Below are positions 13,020-21,681 of a DNA stretch of 64,000 nt, in pieces (the stretch's first letter is position 1; every line of letters begins with the position of its first letter). Location: positions 186,001-250,000 of the forward strand of contig CAMLKG010000002.1 in NCBI GenBank assembly GCA_946480695.1, read 5' to 3'. Under the pieces are notes generated by a model, which saw only the letters and a list, made by a program, of their open reading frames with translations, had not been told where the DNA came from and ran no database searches. This DNA is from an uncultured Cellvibrio sp. Lineage in GTDB: Bacteria; Pseudomonadota; Gammaproteobacteria; Pseudomonadales; Cellvibrionaceae. The position numbers and the translations under genes were made by a program.

Positions 13020-13838
13020 TTAATCGTAAATTTGCTTTTTCTTCCATTTTTCATTTTCTTCATCAAACTGCTTCCATTCTTTACTAATGCTGGTATCAAT
13101 CGTACTGGTTTTGGGCTTGCTGGCAATCGTATCCGGGTCAGTGTTTGATGTGTCGCCGCTCTGCTCGGCTAGTGTTTCTACCTTTTCTTGCAGTTTTGCA
13201 ATAACTGCATCTAATTGCGCAATCTGTTTATCAAAAGTGTGGCCTGCATTTTCTGTTGCCAAGACTTTACGACCCAACTGATAAAAGTGGATCGCCAACT
13301 TCACCTTGCCGACTTGCTGCGCTTGCCTTGCATTAAAGACATGCCCGTCAACAGTCATTTGTAGCAACATGCGGTTAATTTGGTCGGTATAAGCGTCGGT
13401 TTGTACCTGATTGATTTGTTTAAGTGCGAATTGTTGTTTCACAAACTTATAAAGTTCTTGTAGCAAACTGTGTGCTTCCTTGATTTGCTTTGGATTATCC
13501 AGGCGAACCCGCGCTTGTTGAGTGCTTTCCTTTAAAGCCGAAAGGAGATTGGTATATAGCGCCAATTGTTCCTCGTGGCTGTGGTCTTTTGGCTCCAGGC
13601 GAGCCAACTGTTCACAACAATCGATCAAGGCGCGATACAAGAGGGCAGTTAGATCATTGGAAAGGAAACCTGTTGGAAAGCCCGTGGCCAGGTCGCGAAA
13701 TGAGTTGCGCCTTGCCCGCAGGGCGGTAATAAGGCGTTGCCGCTGGATTCGCCGTTTTTCAATGGAATGCGAAAGAAATAAGTAGCCCGCCACCAGGGTT
13801 AACAATAGAAAAAATCCGGCAATTACGTAGGCAGACAT
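13020..13838 (-). CDS. membrane-anchored helical protein of unknown function
   Basis: A 272-residue protein with one N-terminal transmembrane helix (about residues 4-24), then a basic stretch and long helical segments, with a coiled coil near residues 205-228 and a low-complexity Ser/Thr/Lys tail. I recognise no catalytic motif. The fold of the middle part (YQLGRKVLA) resembles tetratricopeptide-like helices, but this is weak. It converges with the DUF2789 gene and is upstream of the tRNA cluster in opposite orientation. Confidence 0.65.
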   Translation of the reverse strand: MSAYVIAGFFLLLTLVAGYLFLSHSIEKRRIQRQRLITALRARRNSFRDLATGFPTGFLSNDLTALLYRALIDCCEQLARLEPKDHSHEEQLALYTNLLSALKESTQQARVRLDNPKQIKEAHSLLQELYKFVKQQFALKQINQVQTDAYTDQINRMLLQMTVDGHVFNARQAQQVGKVKLAIHFYQLGRKVLATENAGHTFDKQIAQLDAVIAKLQEKVETLAEQSGDTSNTDPDTIASKPKTSTIDTSISKEWKQFDEENEKWKKKQIYD

Positions 13839-14076
13839 AATGTTTTTAAACCTTTACGGTTAAACAGCAGACAAATCATTGCTGAAAGTATAGCACCGGA
13901 AAAAATGGCGCCATAATTTGTTTCCAAATAGGCATGCGGATTGCTAAGTGCTTGTTTCTACTCTGATAAAAAAAGGATTAAAAGTGTTGACACTGGTGGC
14001 AGCGATCCATAGAATGCGCCCCACTTCTGACGCAGACAACAACTTGAAAAAGTGAGTAAAGCAAAGAAGGTCCGGG
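13839..14076 (+). promoter_or_regulatory. tRNA-Glu/Gly cluster promoter
   Basis: TTGACA (13987-13992), a 17-base spacer and TAGAAT (14010-14015) form a near-consensus sigma70 promoter. The GCGCCCC directly after is a GC-rich discriminator typical of stable-RNA promoters under stringent control. The rest of this gap holds the upstream region of the 13020-13838 gene. Confidence 0.85.
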
Positions 14077-14152
14077 GTCCCCTTCGTCTAGTGGCCTAGG
14101 ACACCGCCCTTTCACGGCGGTAACAGGGGTTCGAGTCCCCTAGGGGACGCCA
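14077..14152 (+). tRNA. tRNA-Glu (TTC), copy 1
   Basis: 76 bases starting GTCCCCTTCGTC with encoded CCA. Anticodon loop CTTTCAC gives anticodon TTC; the T-arm GGTTCGAGTCC and the acceptor pairs GTCCCC/GGGGAC are complete. It is the first of two identical Glu-Gly pairs. Confidence 0.97.
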
Positions 14153-14156
14153 CAAA

Positions 14157-14232
<76 letters not shown>

Positions 14233-14332
14233 ACTTCTCTTAAGAAGTTAGTATCAAAAGGTTTTTATAAACCGGTAAAAGCAGTACGTTAGTGAAGTGA
14301 GTTTTATTGTTGTCACTGGACAGCAGTCAAAA

Positions 14333-14408
14333 GTCCCCTTCGTCTAGTGGCCTAGGACACCGCCCTTTCACGGCGGTAACAGGGGTTCGAGTCCCCTAGG
14401 GGACGCCA
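14333..14408 (+). tRNA. tRNA-Glu (TTC), copy 2
   Basis: Identical in sequence to the copy at 14077-14152, displaced by 256 bases. No separate strong promoter is seen, so it is probably cotranscribed with the first pair. Confidence 0.97.
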
Positions 14409-14412
14409 CAAA

Positions 14413-14488
<76 letters not shown>

Positions 14489-14620
14489 ATCTAAATACTT
14501 TAAATTCACTTTGTTTCCCGGTTAACGCATTTGTAAATCCATATGGGTTTCATCCCCGCTTTGCTTTATCCTTCCATTCTTTTTCGCGACTACTAAACCA
14601 TATCAATCCGGCGAGGGGCT

Positions 14621-15562
14621 ATGACTCCGGCACTTTCCATTAAAGATTTGCGTAAAACCTATAACGAAAAATTTGAGGCATTAAAAGGCATTAGCCTGGA
14701 TGTAATGCCCGGGGATTTTTTTGCGATGCTTGGTCCTAATGGCGCGGGCAAGTCCACCACTATTGGCATTATCAGTTCGCTAGTACGTAAAACCTCAGGA
14801 TTAGTAGAGGTGTTCGGTAAGAATATAGATATTGATTTTTCGGTGGCCAAAAAGTATTTGGGTGTGGTGCCCCAGGAATTTAATTTCAGTATGTTTGAAA
14901 AAGTGGAAGACATCGTCCTGCAACAAGCAGGTTATTACGGATTGCCACGTAAACAAGCATTGGCGCAGACAGAGAAATACCTCAAGCAGTTGAGTTTATG
15001 GGACAAGCGCCAAACCCCCGCGCGTATGTTATCCGGTGGTATGAAACGACGGTTAATGATCGCCCGTGCGCTTGTGCATGAGCCGCGATTGTTAATCCTG
15101 GACGAGCCAACCGCTGGCGTTGATATTGAGTTGCGCCGTTCCATGTGGGATTTTTTACGTGAAATTAATTCCGCAGGCACGACAATTATCCTTACTACCC
15201 ATTATCTGGAAGAAGCGGAAAGCTTGTGTCGCAATATTGCAATTATTGACCAGGGCACTATTGTGCAAAACACAAGCATTAAAAATTTATTACAGCAATT
15301 GAATAAAGAAGTTTTTATTTTTGATGTTAAAGGCAATTTGGAGCGTGTACCGGTATTGGATGACCATCATGTTGCGCAAATTGATGATCATTCCTTTGAG
15401 GTTGAAGTCGAAAAGGGACAATCCCTGAACGGCGTCTTTTCCCAATTAACGGCCCAACAGATAGAAATTGTCAGTATGCGCAATAAAGCGAATCGACTGG
15501 AGGAATTATTTGTAGCCATGGTGAATGCCAATAAGAGTGAGGTGAATCATGACCGCCGCTGA
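14621..15562 (+). CDS. ABC-2 type transporter, ATP-binding subunit (YadG-like)
   Basis: A 313-residue ATPase with Walker A GPNGAGKST (residues 38-46), signature LSGGMKRR (137-144), Walker B LLILDEPT (157-164) and the switch His in TTHYLEEAE. The C-terminal 70 residues form the extension common to YadG/DrrA-type exporters. With the overlapping permease gene it makes an inner-membrane exporter; the substrate is unknown. The start codon has a GAGGGG ribosome-binding site. The last 14 bases overlap the permease gene. Confidence 0.92.
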   Translation: MTPALSIKDLRKTYNEKFEALKGISLDVMPGDFFAMLGPNGAGKSTTIGIISSLVRKTSGLVEVFGKNIDIDFSVAKKYLGVVPQEFNFSMFEKVEDIVLQQAGYYGLPRKQALAQTEKYLKQLSLWDKRQTPARMLSGGMKRRLMIARALVHEPRLLILDEPTAGVDIELRRSMWDFLREINSAGTTIILTTHYLEEAESLCRNIAIIDQGTIVQNTSIKNLLQQLNKEVFIFDVKGNLERVPVLDDHHVAQIDDHSFEVEVEKGQSLNGVFSQLTAQQIEIVSMRNKANRLEELFVAMVNANKSEVNHDRR

Positions 15563-16322
15563 ACAATGGATTGCCTTCCTGACTATTTTGCGTAAAGAGA
15601 TAAAACGCTTTACCCGAATCTGGATTCAAACGCTGTTGCCGCCCGCGATTACCATGATTTTGTATTTTGTAATCTTTGGCAAATTGATTGGCAGTCGTAT
15701 CGGTGAGATGGGCGGCTTTAGTTATATTGAGTTTGTTGCACCCGGCTTGATTATGATGGCTGTGATCACCAATGCCTACGCGAATGTATCATCATCCTTT
15801 TTCAGTGCAAAGTTCCAACGAAGTATTGAAGAACTGCTGGTATCACCCACACCCAACTATATCATTTTACTGGGTTATGTAATGGGTGGCGTTGCGCGTG
15901 GTGTTGCTGTCGGGTTAATTGTGACTGCCATGTCATTATTTTTTACCGATTTACATATACACCATTGGTTTACCACTTTATTTATTGTGTTTATGACTTC
16001 GGTCGTATTTTCCCTGGCTGGCTTTATCAACGCGATTTATGCAAATACTTTTGATGACGTTTCCATTATCCCTACTTTCGTCCTGACGCCATTAACATAT
16101 TTTGGCGGAGTTTTTTATTCTATTAATTTGTTGCCTGGGTTCTGGCAGCAGGTTTCCGTGCTCAATCCTATTTTGCATATGGTTAATGCATTTCGTTACG
16201 GTATGTTGGGTATTAGTGATTTGCATATAGGTATGGCATTGATAGGCTTAACCCTGTTCGTGGCAATTTTGTTTGCCATTGCCTTGCATTTATTAAAGAC
16301 CGGCAAGCGTTTGCGTGCTTGA
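15549..16322 (+). CDS. ABC-2 type transporter, permease subunit (YadH-like)
   Basis: A 257-residue polytopic protein with six hydrophobic segments. The N-terminal amphipathic stretch (EIKRFTRIWIQTLLPP) and the late LTPLTYFGGVFYSI segment are characteristic of the ABC-2 (YadH/DrrB) family. It overlaps the ATPase gene by 14 bases, so translation is coupled and the two subunits are made together. The pair sits directly before queF, as in several gammaproteobacteria, but no functional link is known. Confidence 0.92.
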   Translation: MTAAEQWIAFLTILRKEIKRFTRIWIQTLLPPAITMILYFVIFGKLIGSRIGEMGGFSYIEFVAPGLIMMAVITNAYANVSSSFFSAKFQRSIEELLVSPTPNYIILLGYVMGGVARGVAVGLIVTAMSLFFTDLHIHHWFTTLFIVFMTSVVFSLAGFINAIYANTFDDVSIIPTFVLTPLTYFGGVFYSINLLPGFWQQVSVLNPILHMVNAFRYGMLGISDLHIGMALIGLTLFVAILFAIALHLLKTGKRLRA

Positions 16323-16337
16323 TAAAGGTGATTGGAT

Positions 16338-17162
16338 ATGAGTCATAATCCATTGGGGCATCAGACGGAATATGTTTCGCAATATGCTCCGCAACTGTTG
16401 TTTCCTATCGCGCGTTCTGAATCGCGCAGGCAGCTTGGAATTGATTCCAGCTTGCCGTTTTTTGGCGTGGATATCTGGACCGGATATGAATTGTCCTGGT
16501 TGGATAAATCGGGCAAGCCAATGGTCGCGGTGGCCGAATTTACCATTCCTTGTGACAGCGAATATATTATTGAATCGAAGTCCTTTAAGTTGTACCTCAA
16601 CTCGTTTAATCAAACCCGGTTTAGTGATCCCGACGCGGTGCGGGCGGCTATTGTGAGCGATTTGTCCCGTGCTGCGAAAGCTGATATAGGTGTGCAAATA
16701 TTTTCCTTGCATGGGGCAACGGGAGCCAGCCATCTAACAAATATTGCACAGCCTGACGCGGTATTGTTGGATGACCAGGATGTAGTCGTGGAGTTATATC
16801 ATCCCGCCCCGGAATTGCTGGCAATTGGCAATGAGCCGGTCGAAGAGACATTGGTCAGTCATTTGCTAAAAACAAATTGCCCCGTTACTGGCCAGCCGGA
16901 TTGGGCAAGCGTATTTATCAGCTACAGGGGCAGCAAAATTTTGCACAATAGCTTATTGCGCTATTTGATTTCCTTTCGTGAGCATCAGGATTTCCACGAG
17001 CATTGCGTGGAGCGTATTTTTTGCGATATACAGCGCGTATGTAAACCCGAATTTTTAAGCGTGTATGCGCGTTATACGCGGCGGGGAGGCTTGGATATTA
17101 ATCCATTTCGCTCAACGGACGCCGAGGCAAAACCCCATGGGATTCGTTTAATCCGGCAATAA
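16338..17162 (+). CDS. queF: NADPH-dependent 7-cyano-7-deazaguanine reductase
   Basis: A 274-residue bimodular tunnelling-fold enzyme of the long (YqcD/E. coli) QueF type. It reduces preQ0 to preQ1 in queuosine synthesis. The QueF motif ESKSFKLYL lies at residues 79-87, and the catalytic Cys is Cys181 in NCPVTGQPDW, where it forms a thioimide with the nitrile. The ATG at 16338 has an AAGGTG ribosome-binding site eight bases upstream; a TTG two codons earlier is less likely. It follows the ABC permease gene by 15 bases and may share its transcript. Confidence 0.95.
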   Translation: MSHNPLGHQTEYVSQYAPQLLFPIARSESRRQLGIDSSLPFFGVDIWTGYELSWLDKSGKPMVAVAEFTIPCDSEYIIESKSFKLYLNSFNQTRFSDPDAVRAAIVSDLSRAAKADIGVQIFSLHGATGASHLTNIAQPDAVLLDDQDVVVELYHPAPELLAIGNEPVEETLVSHLLKTNCPVTGQPDWASVFISYRGSKILHNSLLRYLISFREHQDFHEHCVERIFCDIQRVCKPEFLSVYARYTRRGGLDINPFRSTDAEAKPHGIRLIRQ

Positions 17163-17188
17163 TTTTTTGGGGAAGTGGTTGTTTCAAT

Positions 17189-18571
17189 TTAGACAATCAC
17201 TTTATCTTTCAGGCGGGCAGCCGCTTTCTCAAGTGATTCGATAACTTTTTGCTTATCATAATTGCGCACTTTATCCATATCCAGGTACATGGAAAAACCT
17301 TCCGCGCGATCTTCAAAATAAGTTTGGTTCTTACCCATCTCTTTGCGTAAATCAGCGACTTGGTAGACCTTTACCGGCATGGAGAAACCCTTCACCTGGA
17401 TTTCGCCTTTATCGCGACACATTACGGTATCTTTTACCAGAGACCAGGTTTCATGCGAAATTAGGATTTCATCCGGCTCCGCCGCTGACTCCAGGCGGCT
17501 TGCCAGGTTTACCTGCGTACCTAACACCGTATAATCCAAATGGTTGGATGTACCGAAAGTGCCTACTGTGCAATAACCGGTGTTAATGCCCATACGGACT
17601 TGCAACGGTTTTTTTATACCTTGGTTAAACCATTCCACTTGCATGGACTTAATGCGCTTTTTCATTGCAATGGCCATGGCAACACAGCGAGTGGCATCAT
17701 CTTTGACACCTTTGCTGGCGCTATCACCAAACAACACCATAATTCCATCGCCCATAAATTTATCGATGGTGCCGCCATAATGGGCAACGATTTTTGACAT
17801 TTCGGTGAGGTAATGGTTTAACAACTCTGTCAGCGCTTCTGCTTCTATTTCTTCCGAAAGCTGGCTGAAGTCTTTTATATCCGAGAAAAATACGCTGATA
17901 CGTTTGCGTTCAGCTTGAAGGTGTTTGTCATCGCCACGATTGATGGCTTGCCATACGGTAGGCGGTAAATACCGGGATAATTTGTATGCCCGGATTTTAT
18001 GCCATTTTTGTTCATTTTCGAGTTGTTTTTGATTCAGTACTAATTTGTGAATGCGTTGGTGCATATAAATGGCGTAGACCAAAAAATAGGTGGCTACCCC
18101 AATCAAACTCGCCGCACTGATTTCGATGTTTCCGGATAGCATCAATTGCGGGCTATGAATGAACAGGCTAAGTATTACCCCTACGGCGAAGGCGCTATTG
18201 TCTTCCAGAAGTTTTCTTATTCCCCCACTGATCAACGCATTGAACTGGATCATGGTCAGGAACATGACGCAGGGAAGGATACTGAAATCGGTCAGGCTTA
18301 GGACTATGCCAATCAATGCCGCATCCACATGGGATAACCAGCGATTGATCCGTATCATACGCTCTGGAATTTGCTTGCGCGTGAAGTGATAAGTGCCGTA
18401 CGCATAAGCTAATAATAAAATTATGACCGCCATGTGGGTCAGGCTTGGATTGTTCCAATTAATAAACGAAGCAAGCGTGCCCGAGGCAGCGAAACAAATC
18501 AGTGCGCGAAAATAATACTGCTGGATAGGGGATTCGGTTTGAAGCTGGTGGGATTCCGTCTTACTGTTCAT
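17189..18571 (-). CDS. cyaB: membrane class III adenylate cyclase (CyaB/MASE2 type)
   Basis: A 460-residue protein with an N-terminal half of about six membrane segments resembling the MASE2 sensor domain, then a class III cyclase catalytic domain from about residue 220. The metal-binding Asp lies in FFSDIKDFS, the second in FMGDGIMVLFGD, and the purine/transition-state region in LGTQVNLASRLES (Asn and Arg present). Size and layout match Pseudomonas aeruginosa CyaB. It probably makes cAMP in response to a membrane or ionic cue and would be opposed by CpdA. Adenylate rather than guanylate specificity is inferred from the family. Confidence 0.88.
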   Translation of the reverse strand: MNSKTESHQLQTESPIQQYYFRALICFAASGTLASFINWNNPSLTHMAVIILLLAYAYGTYHFTRKQIPERMIRINRWLSHVDAALIGIVLSLTDFSILPCVMFLTMIQFNALISGGIRKLLEDNSAFAVGVILSLFIHSPQLMLSGNIEISAASLIGVATYFLVYAIYMHQRIHKLVLNQKQLENEQKWHKIRAYKLSRYLPPTVWQAINRGDDKHLQAERKRISVFFSDIKDFSQLSEEIEAEALTELLNHYLTEMSKIVAHYGGTIDKFMGDGIMVLFGDSASKGVKDDATRCVAMAIAMKKRIKSMQVEWFNQGIKKPLQVRMGINTGYCTVGTFGTSNHLDYTVLGTQVNLASRLESAAEPDEILISHETWSLVKDTVMCRDKGEIQVKGFSMPVKVYQVADLRKEMGKNQTYFEDRAEGFSMYLDMDKVRNYDKQKVIESLEKAAARLKDKVIV

Positions 18572-18719
18572 TAAATTAGTGCCTTATTGTTATATCACCA
18601 GTAAGTCCATAATCGAAAGTTATATGCCGCGCTCCATGAATTACGATGTGAATTAAACGGTTTTTTTTAATAAATGTCTACCGGTTAACGGAAGATGGCA
18701 TGAATTGTCGCTTCGCTCG

Positions 18720-19967
18720 CTATTTGAACTTCAGCTCCAGATATTTTTCTTCAAGTTCGGCGTACTGCTTGCGGAGCTCGGCAAATTCCGTTTGTATTTC
18801 TGCGATGTTATGGCGTGTATGGCCGATCGCGGGATCAGTTCCGTCAAGGTTATGTTTTAACTCGTCATTCTCCTTCTCCAGGTTTTCAATATTAACCAGG
18901 AGATTCTTGCTTTCCCTAGTAAATTCCTGGAGTGTCTGCTTAATATGTTGGTTTTCCTCTTCCAGGTGATGATCTTTATCCAATTGCAGTTCTTGCGCGG
19001 CAATCTTTTCATTGGCTTTGTTAAGTTCATCTTCCAGCAATTGCACACAAGTATCTGATTCCTGTACAAACCGGATCTGGCGCTGGAGCTGTTGCTCCAG
19101 TTCCCTGATAACCAGGTCTTTTTCCTCGGCGCTGACCGCTTCCTCCAGTTTGCGTTGCAGGTTACTTATGACCCGATATTGATCCGCGGCGACATTGCGT
19201 AGCTTTAGAATTTCCTCTGCTGCCCGCGGGTCGTGGCGAATGATATTGATAGTTTTATTATCTTGCGGTACGCCATTAATAGCATCGCTGACAGAATATA
19301 TGTAATGGTTGATATCGTTATAACTGTCGCTATACCGCCCCAATATCAACTCATAACGCTCCTGGTCAGCAACACCATTGGCCATTGAATGGAGTTCCTT
19401 GTAATAGCCTTGGGCGTTGGCCTGGGCCTCATTCCAGCGCTTTTCCAAATCGAAAAAGAGTGTTTTAAATTTCTCCAGATTCCCTACACGCTTTTTATAG
19501 GTTTCCAATTCATCATTACCGGTTTCCCCGGGAGGAACTTTGGTATGCGCGGGAAGTAAAGGCTCCAGCGCCTGCTTGAAAATATTCCAATAACCTTCGC
19601 TACCCTGGGCGACGGAGGTTGCTAATTCTTCCGCACGTAAAAATGTGTGCCGCAGCACTGCAATCCCCAGGGGGCCTGGAGCATTGGCGAGTTGGATGCT
19701 GGCAATGTCGTTATGTGGTGTTAAAGCCTTGAGGCGATCCCGGGTGGCCGCCAATTGTTCGTGCAGGTATTGCTTATAGCCTTTGGTAGATGGCATGGCT
19801 ACTGGCTGGATACTCTTGACTGCCGCCAGTAATTCTTTGAGTTTGTCCTGCTGGCGTTTTATCAATTTCTTTTGTTTAAAGCAAAAGAAAAGCAAGGCAA
19901 AAGTCGCAATGAGCAGTGCCGAGTAAATTTCTATGGCTACCACGAGCATAAGGGTAGGGACTTGCAT
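18720..19967 (-). CDS. membrane-anchored coiled-coil protein of unknown function
   Basis: A 415-residue protein with one N-terminal transmembrane helix (about residues 7-29) followed by a long, highly charged cytoplasmic part. A coiled coil spans roughly residues 270-365 and another short one ends the protein (ELRKQYAELEEKYLELK). No enzymatic motif is visible. It may be a structural or scaffolding protein of the envelope. It points away from the nitroreductase gene and toward the cyclase gene, with 148 bases between them. Confidence 0.65.
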   Translation of the reverse strand: MQVPTLMLVVAIEIYSALLIATFALLFFCFKQKKLIKRQQDKLKELLAAVKSIQPVAMPSTKGYKQYLHEQLAATRDRLKALTPHNDIASIQLANAPGPLGIAVLRHTFLRAEELATSVAQGSEGYWNIFKQALEPLLPAHTKVPPGETGNDELETYKKRVGNLEKFKTLFFDLEKRWNEAQANAQGYYKELHSMANGVADQERYELILGRYSDSYNDINHYIYSVSDAINGVPQDNKTINIIRHDPRAAEEILKLRNVAADQYRVISNLQRKLEEAVSAEEKDLVIRELEQQLQRQIRFVQESDTCVQLLEDELNKANEKIAAQELQLDKDHHLEEENQHIKQTLQEFTRESKNLLVNIENLEKENDELKHNLDGTDPAIGHTRHNIAEIQTEFAELRKQYAELEEKYLELKFK

Positions 19968-20105
19968 AGTATTATGGGCCGGGTAAATCGATTACATAAA
20001 TGTTTAAAATGGCGCCTCTGTGCCAAAGTATGGTACAGGTTTGCCCAATATTCGACATGCGATCAAAAATAGTCATTCATTCGCATCAATTTGAGGTTTT
20101 TCACT

Positions 20106-20669
20106 ATGGATGCATTGGCTGCATTACATCACCGGGTTTCAATTACCAAACTGGCCAGACCTGCGCCGGATAAAGTGCAATTAAACCAATTGTTTAAAGC
20201 TGCACTGCGCGCCGCAGATCATGGGCACATGCGCCCCTGGCGGTTTTTAGTAATTGAAGGAGATGGTTTGGTCAGGTTGGGTGAAGTATTCGCTCGCGTT
20301 GCGCAATCCAATAAACCTGAAATTACCGAGCCAGAGTTGGAGCGTATTAGGTCGCTGCCATTACGTGCCCCCATGATTATCACCGCTATTGCGAAATGCG
20401 GGGAAAATCCCAAGGTGCCGCGCATAGAGCAAATTATTTCTGCCGGAGCGGCGACACAAAACCTAATCACTGCTGCATTTGCGTTGGGGTTGGGTGCCGT
20501 ATGGCGCACAGGTGACATTGCTTATGATTCGCAAGTAAAAAAAGCGTTGGGATTGGCATCCAATGAAGAACTGATTGGTTTTGTGTATATAGGCACGCCA
20601 TCAACCGCTGTGCATTTACCCCGGGAGGAAAATCCGGAAGAATTTTTTAGCTATTGGTCACAGGAATAA
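20106..20669 (+). CDS. nitroreductase family protein (YdjA-like)
   Basis: A 187-residue flavin-dependent NAD(P)H oxidoreductase. The family pattern is clear: an N-terminal RVSITKL FMN-phosphate-binding segment, then RPWRFLVIEG, the central GAATQNLITAAFALGLGAVWRTG and the C-terminal GFVYIG. Length and spacing match E. coli YdjA (183 residues), a minimal nitroreductase. The ATG at 20106, preceded by GAGG, is preferred to the upstream TTG. The physiological substrate is unknown. Confidence 0.88.
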   Translation: MDALAALHHRVSITKLARPAPDKVQLNQLFKAALRAADHGHMRPWRFLVIEGDGLVRLGEVFARVAQSNKPEITEPELERIRSLPLRAPMIITAIAKCGENPKVPRIEQIISAGAATQNLITAAFALGLGAVWRTGDIAYDSQVKKALGLASNEELIGFVYIGTPSTAVHLPREENPEEFFSYWSQE

Positions 20670-20671
20670 GA

Positions 20672-20700
20672 TTGCGTTTACCGGCTTGCTTGTGTACATT
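20672..20700 (+). promoter_or_regulatory. tRNA-Ser promoter
   Basis: TTGCGT (20672-20677), 17-base spacer, TACATT (20695-20700), followed by AGCGCGCC, a GC-rich discriminator. It lies 49 bases before the tRNA. Confidence 0.65.
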
Positions 20701-20749
20701 AGCGCGCCTTCGCTGGGGTAGGCAATAAAGCTACCTTGTGAAGATAAAC

Positions 20750-20837
20750 GGTGAGATGTCCGAGTGGCCGAAGGAGCACGCCTGGAAAGTGTGTATACCG
20801 CAAGGTATCGAGGGTTCGACTCCCTCTCTCACCGCCA
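20750..20837 (+). tRNA. tRNA-Ser (GGA)
   Basis: 88 bases with a long variable arm typical of tRNA-Ser. The anticodon loop CTGGAAA gives GGA. Acceptor pairs GGTGAGA/TCTCACC and an encoded GCCA end are present. Confidence 0.97.
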
Positions 20838-20965
20838 GTTTAAAGTATGTACAAGTCGCGCATGACAGCCTTGAACGCTGTTTGTACAACTTGATCGAAA
20901 TTTGTAGTTCATTGATTTCTAAAGCATTAATTTGAAAATTTCACCAAAGAAAATCAAACTAATGC

Positions 20966-20994
20966 TTGACTCACAAAGACTCGGTCAATAGAAT
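20966..20994 (+). promoter_or_regulatory. tRNA-Arg promoter
   Basis: TTGACT (20966-20971), an exact 17-base spacer and TAGAAT (20989-20994), followed by GCGCGCC. It is almost the same promoter design as that of the tRNA-Glu/Gly cluster. Confidence 0.85.
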
Positions 20995-21009
20995 GCGCGC
21001 CTCAACAAC

Positions 21010-21086
21010 GCACTCGTAGCTCAGCTGGATAGAGTACTCGGCTACGAACCGAGCGGTCAGAGGTTCGAATCCTCTCGAGTGCGCCA
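21010..21086 (+). tRNA. tRNA-Arg (ACG), prophage attachment gene
   Basis: 77 bases with anticodon ACG (read as ICG) and encoded CCA. The part from the anticodon stem to the 3' end (21038-21086) is repeated at the far end of the prophage, so the functional gene is a hybrid of the host 5' part and a phage-borne 3' part identical to the host sequence. Confidence 0.97.
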
Positions 21087-21090
21087 TATA
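21038..21090 (+). repeat. attL (53-bp direct repeat, 3' part of tRNA-Arg)
   Basis: Identical to 61980-62032. The repeat starts two bases before the anticodon-stem GGC, ends four bases after CCA, and includes the whole 3' half of the tRNA, the usual target of tyrosine integrases. Confidence 0.96.
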
Positions 21091-21093
21091 AAT

Positions 21094-21131
21094 CAAGGGC
21101 TTAGCAGCAATGCTAGGCCCTTGGCATTTTT
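21094..21131 (+). terminator. phage-borne terminator behind the reconstituted tRNA-Arg
   Basis: CAAGGGCTTAGC (21094-21105) pairs with GCTAGGCCCTTG (21112-21123) with one mismatch, then GCATTTTTG. A typical intrinsic terminator, lying just inside the prophage, so it came with the phage. Confidence 0.85.
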
Positions 21132-21246
21132 GTGTGGTAAATAATTGGGGTAAAATATCTGCGTTCCTTCTGGCTGATATGAGCCGATTACTCTATTCTG
21201 TCACTAAAATAAGTAACGATAAGAATGCTAAAGGAGATGGATATAA

Positions 21247-21681
21247 ATGGCGTCGGGTGTTTTGAAATATAAAAATGAAATAGCTGTAGGAAATTGTGGT
21301 ACTTGCCCTCCGTCGAACTGTACACCGCTTGGCCAGTCAAAAGTTGCAGCTAGATGGATAATGGGAATCACGCCTGAACCAAATCACTTTTTGCCTGTTC
21401 TTGTTGAAAATCCAGCCCGGAAGCTTGGTAGTTCTCATGAAAGAAGATGCAGTGGTTATGCTCTTTCTTTTTTTGAAACTGCTGACCACGCCAGAAGATG
21501 CCTTCAGTATATGGCGGCTAATACCCCTAAATTTGAAATGAAATGGACTTATATTGCTAATACGTTGATTAACCCAGGTGATGGTTTAATTTCAGGGACT
21601 GACCACAAAGGGCACTTCGATTTGCATGAGTTTGATCATGTTCGTATGGAAACGCAAATACATTCAGTGGAGAGGGTGTGA
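21247..21681 (+). CDS. unknown protein, first gene of a two-gene cargo operon
   Basis: A 144-residue protein with a strong AAAGGAG ribosome-binding site. I do not recognise the family. Three cysteines near the N-terminus (Cys17, Cys20, Cys25; CX2CX4C) could bind a metal. No transmembrane helix or signal peptide is seen. The coding sequence is AT-richer than the virion genes. It lies between attL and the integrase, is transcribed away from attL, and its stop overlaps the start of the next gene by one base, so the two are almost certainly coexpressed. The location is a classic cargo site; an anti-phage role is a guess. Confidence 0.75.
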   Translation: MASGVLKYKNEIAVGNCGTCPPSNCTPLGQSKVAARWIMGITPEPNHFLPVLVENPARKLGSSHERRCSGYALSFFETADHARRCLQYMAANTPKFEMKWTYIANTLINPGDGLISGTDHKGHFDLHEFDHVRMETQIHSVERV